From contig CM049405.1 of NCBI GenBank assembly GCA_026929865.2, positions 22,562,001-22,626,000 of the forward strand: a stretch of DNA of 64,000 nt, given 5' to 3'. Both the position numbers and the translations under genes were made by a program. Every line of letters begins with the position of its first letter. Positions within the stretch are counted from its first letter, which is position 1. Origin of the DNA: Hyperoplus lanceolatus. Lineage: Eukaryota; Chordata; Actinopteri; Uranoscopiformes; Ammodytidae. Positions 18,827-64,000 of the stretch are shown in pieces. Under the pieces are notes generated by a model, which had not been told where the DNA came from, did not search any database, and worked only from the letters and a program-made list of their open reading frames with translations.

Positions 18827-18862
<36 letters not shown>

Positions 18863-19332
18863 GCATGAGAGAAGTATTGCATAGATGCCTCCACACACTA
18901 GCCCTCATCAGTACAGCTAGGCACTAAACACAAGAGTGGGTTTTTACACAGCCCTTTGAAAAATAGCAAGAGATCTGAACATAGAAAAGGTATTAAATAC
19001 TTTAGGTTGCACACACACACAGCATTCATTGAGAGTTCATGTACAAATTTTCACACTTTTCTTCTTTTTAAAACAGCGATGGATCAGTGATGGATCATAA
19101 AAAAATGGTTGCTTGTTATCTTTGGTCTGAGTGGGTTGGATGTTGGAATGTAAGCAAATTAGTGGAATAGAAATCACAAAAACCTACAACAGCAAGTACT
19201 TTTTTGAGTGGGTGGGCCAACAGACCATACAGCTGCTAAAATCTTTTTAAATGTTTAAGAGGAAGAAGTCCCCCACCCCCCAACAAAAAAAACACACACA
19301 AACATGAATTGAATTATGAATTTGGGGCTCTT

Positions 19333-32859
<13,527 letters not shown>

Positions 32860-33340
32860 CTTCCTCTGCCTGTGTGTCAGCTGCCCCTTCTGGCTGGGTA
32901 TACCGCGGTGAACGAAGAGTAAACGAGAAATTAACTACACAACTAAGCTAACGTTTCCACAGGCAGCTTCACATGACAAACATGTTAGTGTTAGCCGAGC
33001 CGGTTACCGTGCTAACTGTGTCGTGTTTGACCAGTTTACCGACTCCGGTTAGCTCAACTGTCGCTAACTTAGTTAGCTCGACGCTCAATGTCGAGGGTTC
33101 AAAAGTGAGTTAAACCTATTTTCCTCAGCTCAGCCGAAGAGGAGCGGCTAGTCTTTCAACCCCCTAGCTACCGGTGGTTAGAGTGGGAAATTATCTACAC
33201 TGCCGCTGCGGGCGACTATTAAATAGCGTTAGCTTACAAAGTTTATCCGGAGACGTTTCGATAATTTTTTTACATCCCCCTGTTTGACACTTTCTGGACA
33301 CGTCACTGCCGAGCGCATGCGCACTATGGTCGTGTTTGAA
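32860..33340 (-). promoter_or_regulatory. stk17b 5' region with NRF1-like site and GTTAGC cluster
   Basis: Upstream of the stk17b ATG. At 33313-33322 the palindrome GCGCATGCGC matches the core of the NRF1 consensus. Between about 32940 and 33240 GCTAAC, GTTAGC and CTAGC words recur many times. A CRE-like half-site CGTCAC lies at 33301-33306. Transcription start is not determined. Confidence 0.55.
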
Positions 33341-34433
33341 AAACGCGAGGTCGATTTTATTTGAAAATTCAGTTTTTACTGGTACAGTCTATGGTTTGTA
33401 GCCAGTAATCATTTACCCCAAACTACATCTAATGGTGAAACATACAGCTAAACCATGTCTATTTCTGCCAAGGAATAGGCCTACAGTTAAAAACAAAACA
33501 AAACAAAAAACATATGTATTGGGGCATAATGAGGAACCAAGTTAAGATTTAGTCAACTCACTATATGACTCAATAGTCTATACCACGTTTGACATGTCAC
33601 TAGTTTCTCACCATTTAAACATAGCCTACCATGAGTCTAATTTTCTAACATTTCATTTAGTTTTTCTTATTGAAAAAGTTGTCCACTGTGCACATAGTTT
33701 GCATTTATTCACAATTTGGCAAAGCATGAGGAAGGCACTGGAAGATTCAGACTGACCTCAGAATCTAAAAGACTTTCCCCCATATTGTCTTTTGACTTAG
33801 CCTGCTGCCTAGTGCCTACGGTATGTACTTAACATATTTGGCTGGTAAGGTTTGACGTTTAAAAGTGGATTGTTTAATCAATGACATAATAATAATTAAG
33901 TGTTTCCATCATAAACATAGTTTCATAATGAAGTAAATGTACGATAAAACGATAACAATTTTACTCATTCAACTGGTACAAAACTCTTTTAAAAGGTTAG
34001 AAAGAGTCATGCATCAATCAAAAATGTCCATTTGTTTCTCTTTTATTACAATCATTGGGGTGAAATGGAGACACACACACACAGGAGCTTTGCATAGAGT
34101 GGAATTCTGAAAACTGGAGCCGGGTCCCTTGTCAGAAATGTACTAGGAAAGACGAGAGGTGCGACTGTCTTCATTTTTGGATGTGAAGCAAGTAATCCAT
34201 CCTAGCAGTCTCCTGCAGCAGAAAAGCCTCACTATGGAAAACGTCACACTTACCAAAGTGAGTGTACATCCTAATGTGAAGCGTTGTTGTTGCCCATGCC
34301 ACAAACATGAGGTGATGCTCTGTAAGGATTTGGCAGAAGCCAGAAGTGGGATAAGTGTTAGTTAGACTGAAATAGAGAGCAGGCCTAATGGTTGACTTTG
34401 CAAGCCCCAAACCTTTGGTACATTCGGTGCAAA

Positions 34434-34513
34434 ATATATATATTTATACACACACAACTGGACAGACGTACATATACATATATTATATATATATATATAC
34501 CCCCAAATATATT

Positions 34514-34604
<91 letters not shown>
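34434..34604. repeat. Compound (TA)n/(CA)n microsatellite
   Basis: Alternating TA and CA runs with small interruptions; reading frames across it are artefacts. Confidence 0.95.
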
Positions 34605-34608
<4 letters not shown>

Positions 34609-35548
34609 AAAGAGACAAACACACATGGTACACGTAACATGTGCTCTCACGTTTCACAAAATCCAAACAGCCCTATTTGGTTCATCACTCATTCGCGAGC
34701 GATGAACCATAACCATCAACCTATTACTAAGATAGGCAGACACACACATGTGAAAGAAACAACTTTTTTTAAACATGCTGCCGAGATACTCGCCATTACA
34801 CTGTCATAGAGAAAAACAAACTATTGCATTCACACATTGTCCATTTCCAGAAAGCACCTAATTCCTATGTTCCTGTTGTTCCCAATGAGCTTTTAACACT
34901 CGAGGTATGACAGTGCCAGGGAGCATAAGGCCGCATACCTCAAAGTGAGTGACAACATAACCAGCTCCCTCACCCCCTTTCTCTGAATGGATAGCGATAT
35001 CCTCATGCAAAAGAAGCTAGTAAGGACAGTGTGTTGCACTATTTCAGCATGCAATATCGAGCTAGAACACAACGCCATCTAGGGGCCTCCGCCCGGCACA
35101 GCTCACAGAGCCCACCGGGAAGATCCCGCATGCAGTATTGGACTGGGAGGGGGGGGGGGCTGGGATACCATAATCTGCTTCCACATCTCCTATCATATGT
35201 GGGGCTTTTTCTAGCACTGCTCTACCCCCTTGTTAACTCCAAAAGGACTCTGTACAGTAGGTGTAATCTTGCATGCACCCCATAGAAAAACGAGTATGTG
35301 TTTGTCTGTGAGTGTTTTGGTGTTCATGTAAGAAAGTGTGTGTGAGGCTGAGTGAAATGGTCCTCAGGCTTTTGGGTCGTGCACTTAAAGAGTTAGAGGA
35401 GGTTCTAATCACATGCTTCCCAGACAAAACTTTTGCCTGACATGGACGTGTATTATGCCAAAAGTTCTGAAGTACGACATCCATATACAGCCCTAGAGGC
35501 CGCTAAATGATCCTGACATCATCTTCATCATACCTGGTCAGGACCTTC

Positions 35549-36044
35549 TGTAGCAGCCAGTAATGTGTTAATGGCTGAATACTTAATAACTGCCAATAAC
35601 ATTGTTTTTACAATAATAAAAGCAGATAATGTAGGCTACTAAATCAAGAATAATGCAATAGAATTTCTGAACGAGTATAATCTATGCCCATAAGAGTGGT
35701 GGTGTTTGTGTGGTCAGGTCATAGATCAGGTATTTGAAAGAGGCAATATAAAGGAAATGTGATACTTCATACTTCATACTACTTAAATAAAGTAGTATAA
35801 GTATATTAATACATTATTAGATATAAATCATACATTTTTAAATGATGTTTTTACATCAATAATGTAAAAGACAGCCAATAATTTAGGTTTATAACTTATT
35901 ACATTATGGTCATAAAGTTTTAACTTAATTGGTTCCAACATGTAGCTACATTATTGGCAAGTTACTACATTATGGGGTTTTATTACCTTAAAAAATGGAT
36001 TTTTTTAAATGTAATTAGCAGTTATTACAAAATTGGCTGCTACA
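35549..36044. mobile_element. TIR element (TGTAGCAGCCA), 496 bp
   Basis: Left end TGTAGCAGCCA and right end TGGCTGCTACA are exact complements, flanked on both sides by CCTTC (5-bp duplication). The interior is rich in CCAATAATGTAATAAC-like words. TG...CA ends with a 5-bp duplication would also suit a solo LTR, so the class is open. A diverged relative lies at 52392-52908. Confidence 0.65.
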
Positions 36045-36531
36045 CCTTCACACTAGCACAGCTAACTGCCGCCTTGTTTTGAAATTATGTTATTGGAAAT
36101 TTAAAACTGGAGCTCCTGAAGTTTCCACCAATATTTGATTTGAGAGAGACGCATCGATCTGGTCAAACAGCTTCCCCCTTATGACATTTTGACTTTATGT
36201 TCTGGAAAACCCCCCAAGAGGCACTAAACAAAAGATCCCAACACCACTGCACCCTATAGCCTGGTAACTGGGTGACGGCAGACTCATGTCTTTAAGCTAA
36301 CAAGGCCTATAATCCGGTGCCAACGTTGAGTGAAGCACGTCCTCCTCCCCACACTCCGCTTGCTCCAGGTTCATACATTCAGTCACTTATTTGGTACATT
36401 CTTTACTTTCCACAAGGTGGAAGGCCATTACATCAGAGAGCAGGGCCTATCCTTAATATCAGATTTTTGTTTTCTGCACTAGTTAACTGATAAAAGCCAA
36501 AATGCTTACTCGTTAGAGGTGTTAAAGGTGC

Positions 36532-36890
36532 ACTATGCAGTTTCAGGGGGAGAGAGCTTTGTATACATTTTCAGAGCCTGCAGTTAGTTTCCCAAACACA
36601 TTTACTCTACATGTAATTCTTAATATTAAATAATTCCAACATCATAATTCAAAACAAAATTATTTTGAGGCATCTGGAACCAAACGTTAAAAAGAAAATA
36701 AGTTTGCTGTAACCAAACCTGTGGGCCCTGCCAGTGAAAAAGTAACTTTTCAGGTAGATTTCTATTTTTAAAACAGTGTTTCACAAATCCAATTTTCCTG
36801 TTAGGAAAGTTTGTTTATCCAGTTATGAGAATATACCTTAGAAAATGTTCACTTTTCCGACACATCCAAAGTAACATAGCTCACCTTTAA
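36532..36890. mobile_element. MITE family C, copy 2
   Basis: TTAAAGGTGCACTATGCAGT to CATAGCTCACCTTTAA, with TTAA at both ends and the shared interior CAGAGCCTGCAGTTAGTTT. Confidence 0.72.
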
Positions 36891-37649
36891 GTTGTGACAA
36901 ACACCCCTTGAGAGCCAATAGGATGCCTCAAATCCCTCTGTCCCCTCTCACTTAATGGCATTGTGTGCTACTAGTAAACTAGTGAGCACTTTGGGTTGAA
37001 CCAGCTATCTAGGAGACATTCTTGACCGCATTAGTAAACTAGTAGAAAAGGTCCAACTAGAAAACTAGTTCGTTTTTGAGGTTTTACTAGTTAAGTAGTA
37101 GAGCAACCTGAAGTCTGATATCAAGGATATGGAATACATTTCTCAAACGGCTTGCCACAAGGGCCTTCTGTCTCATGCTTTATGGGCGGGGCTTGTGAGA
37201 TAAATGGTTTCTATTGCTCATTATCAATGTGTGAAACAGACAGCAACACTTGCACTTATATTTGACTGAAGTGTGTCAGTAAATGTATTTGTATCCTGTG
37301 AGTGGGAGCATCTGTTACAAGTGTAAGAAATTGCCCCCACAGCATCATGTTATCGTAGTGTATGTGCTACAATGGGCGTCCGTTGTTGAGCAGATGTACA
37401 AACAGAGCCGCGTGTCTCCGATGCGTCGTCACCTTTTTTCGTGCCCATGTGACACTGTCCGTCAATGTAACCGATGAGTTGTGACTCGTTGTCCAGCATT
37501 GTCCAGAGTTAATTTCACAAGTCTTAGAACAATTTTGAACAATTTTCGTGTGTGTATTTGTGTATTCCCCTGCTCTCAAAAGCAAGCATCCAGCTGTAAA
37601 TCTTAAATGTCAATGCTTTTCCACATGCTGATACACAAAAAAAGATCGG

Positions 37650-37676
37650 GGGGGGGGGGGGGGGGGGGGGGGGGGA
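37650..37676. repeat. Poly-G run, about 27 bp
   Basis: An uninterrupted G stretch, prone to G-quadruplex formation and to sequencing error, so its length is unreliable. Confidence 0.85.
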
Positions 37677-38339
37677 GGGACGACGACACTGGTTTGCAGC
37701 ATCAACAAAGACAAAATGTAGCATGTTAGTGATTAGTGTGAGTTTATGTGTGTGTATGTGTGTGTTTGTGTGTGTGTGTTGTGAAGTTGATAACGTTGCA
37801 GTTCCCAGTGCAGAAAAGGACACAGTTTAGAGGTCCAGAGAGGGGAGGAGTGGGAGCTTATTGTTTGTTTTTTTGTCTTTTTAAAGCAGCTGTCTTTGAG
37901 GTGCAGGCTGTAGGACGAGGACGAAAAAAGTGCTAGAAAAATCCAGTAAACAAGGCCATTAACCGAAGAGATAAAGCACAACGTGTGGCTCAATGGACGA
38001 AAGTGAACCGTGAAAACAAGGACATTGTAGACCGTGGAACTTTTCAAATTGAATTCACCCTGCCTTACTTTCAGAAGGTGTTTTACCTCATCCACTTGTG
38101 TGAAAGAGAGAGGCAGAGAAATGGGGGTCGAAAGCCTGGTGCGTGCCGAGTGACGAAAAAAGCCAGTTGGACATAACAGCAGGGGTTATCCATGGGAAGG
38201 AGGGGTGGTGGGTTAGTTGCCTTTTGAGGATATTAAGTTTGTTATTTTTCTGTGTCCCCTCCAGAGTGAGAAAAAAGATGGATATCTCCGAGATGGTTAA
38301 AGTTTAAACCTGGGTAGAATTGAGCAGATTGTTGTGAGG

Positions 38340-62483
<24,144 letters not shown>

Positions 62484-62576
62484 CTACAAAATATGACAAA
62501 AATAAAGAAAATATTACGAGTGAAAATGAGAAGCATCACACCAGCAGCATTTCATACTGAAATAGTTTAATCATAT

Positions 62577-63014
62577 GCCTCGTTTCCACTGAGCAGCAGG
62601 CAGTTCAGTTCGGCACGGCACTGTCACATCTGGCTTGTGTTTCCACTGCCGACTACCTGGTATGCAGGCTTTATGCCGGACAGCAATAGACGGGGTCTGA
62701 CTACAGTCTATGGGTCACGTAACTATTGTGACATCATAGCAGCGGGACACAGAGAAGCCCAATGAATAGGAAAAAAGCAACACAATAAAGAAAGAGCTGC
62801 GCGTCCAAAAAATTCTCTAAATATAAAAAGATTACACACACGGCAGTTTTTTATCACACAGAAATTATTCTGTTAAATCAACAAACTGCATTGTGTAGCT
62901 AGACCCATTTGAAACCCTCTGGGATGGTTTGGTACCGTTACAAAAGTGTGATGAAAATAGATGCGACTCTGCTCTATTTTGGTACCCTTTCCAAATTATA
63001 ACAGTGGAAATAAG
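62577..63014. mobile_element. TIR element CCTCGTTTCCACTG
   Basis: CCTCGTTTCCACTG at the left faces CAGTGGAAATAAG at the right; subterminal GGTACCGTTAC/GGTACC words suit a common fish DNA-transposon family. No transposase. Confidence 0.55.
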
Positions 63015-63027
63015 AAATTACTACATG

Positions 63028-63298
63028 CTGATCTGCTACATGTCCGTACTGTGTGCGCTGACAATCCGGCCTAGGCTCTATAAACTGGTGTGTAAACAAA
63101 GGGTATGTAAACAAAGGGGGTCCACCATAGCAATCAATATGCCTTTGCATATAGATCATAGGTTGTGTATTATTAACAATGGATTCTTTTTAGCACACAC
63201 AGTATTGACAGGTAGTGGATCGTATAGAGATATTCACTGATTTTGACAAAGTCATTTTGACCACAAGCATTCTCCAGAATCACTGACTGCTCCTTTAA
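63028..63298. mobile_element. Palindromic MITE family A, copy 10
   Basis: CTGATCTGCTACATGTCCGT, CGGCCTAGGCTCTATAAAC, GGATTCTTTTTAGCACACAC and the right end ATCACTGACTGCTCCTTTAA; left terminus lost next to the preceding element. Confidence 0.7.
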
Positions 63299-64000
63299 TT
63301 AGAGGCAGCCTTGGCTCCATCACTAAGGCAACTCAAGAAAGCTGAGTAACTTTTGAGTTCAGGCAAATGTGCATTTGTGCGTAACAAATAAAAAAAAAGT
63401 GGATACAGATCACTGGTTTCCACAAATGATCTGTTTTTAGAAAATCACTTATGCTCCAAGACAAGTCAGACAACAGGCTAAAATGATCCCCAACTATCTG
63501 ACTGCTGGGGATGAATATGTATCAAACACCTTGTATTGAATTATGTATTATGGTGCAGTGTGACACAAACACAGCTGGGGCTAGGACCCAGCGGAAACTG
63601 TGGCTCAGTACAATGTGTGCAGTGTGGGGACAGTAATGACACTCAGTTACAGCAGTGGACTGTGGCTACACATTCACTCATACACAGGGCTATACGGTTA
63701 TTTTTTTAGGTGGTAGCACTGGTGCTAGCAAGCAAAACAAATCAGTAGCACAAAAATAAATTCAGTAGCACACAAAGTATGATCGAAAACTTGCACAACC
63801 TTAACCCATGCATTTAGCTCTAATTACCTTTGAGCCTGTCATCTTGGTCTCATTTGAAATTCTCAATTAATATCATGTCCTAGTGTGTGCAGTAATAATT
63901 GCAGAAAAATTAATAGGGGTGCACTGATTGCAATTTAGACAAAAATCTAACCTGCAAATTGTAATTTTTTGCTGATTCAGAATTATTTCTCCCCAGAAAA

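Larger units (their letters stand above)
33341..38339. other. Intergenic region between stk17b and hecw2
   Basis: No coding exon recognised. The part next to 38339 is presumably hecw2 3' UTR; its poly(A) site is not clear. Contents: TA/CA compound repeat, TIR element with CCTTC duplication, MITE family C copy 2, a CTAGTAAACTAGT cluster at 36969-37100 and a G-run of about 27. Confidence 0.5.
62484..64000. other. hecw2 intron at the right edge
   Basis: No exon recognised up to the window edge. It contains the two adjacent elements at 62577-63014 and 63028-63298. The C2-domain half of hecw2 must lie further right. Confidence 0.6.

Overview
This window looks like nuclear DNA of a teleost fish. 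Its genes are split by many introns with vertebrate splice signals. It is rich in long CA/TG microsatellites, Tc1-like, L2-like and Rex1-like elements, tRNA-type SINEs and several palindromic MITE families. No prokaryotic features were seen. The species cannot be named from the sequence alone.

Four protein-coding genes can be assembled exon by exon with frame-consistent junctions. (1) ftcdnl1, minus strand, 1871-6856, five exons, 329 aa, a stand-alone formiminotransferase domain protein. (2) c2orf69 homologue, plus strand, 10101-14191, three coding exons, 342 aa, a mitochondrial protein with an esterase-like GFSKG motif. (3) stk17b (DRAK2), minus strand, 19333-32859, seven coding exons, 365 aa, a DAP-kinase-family Ser/Thr kinase. 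(4) hecw2 (NEDL2), minus strand, 38340-62483, 21 exons giving the last 892 residues with two WW domains and the HECT ubiquitin-ligase domain. Its 5' half, including the C2 domain, lies beyond the right edge. Human ftcdnl1/C2orf69 and STK17B/HECW2 pairs both lie on chromosome 2q32-q33, so the window is a compact teleost version of that synteny block.

Layout: 1-1870, gene-free flank downstream of ftcdnl1; 1871-6856, ftcdnl1; 6857-10100, shared upstream region of the divergent ftcdnl1/c2orf69 pair, carrying a 1-kb TIR element; 10101-14191, c2orf69; 14192-19332, convergent 3' region of c2orf69 and stk17b; 19333-32859, stk17b; 32860-38339, stk17b promoter and the hecw2 3' region; 38340-64000, hecw2 and its introns. 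The four genes are not an operon and share no obvious pathway; what links them is conserved chromosomal position.

The unusual content is repeat architecture. A Tc1-like element in a hecw2 intron contains an L2 fragment, which contains a TIR element, which contains a MITE (four levels). About ten copies of one palindromic MITE family are spread over all four genes. A hAT-type fold-back element with 178-bp arms and an exact 8-bp target duplication sits in stk17b. Many splice sites are embedded in CA/TG tracts, most strikingly around the catalytic-loop exon of stk17b. Two introns use GC donors. I found no sign of a wholly new gene system; the most novel points are these arrangements and the full-length formiminotransferase form of ftcdnl1.
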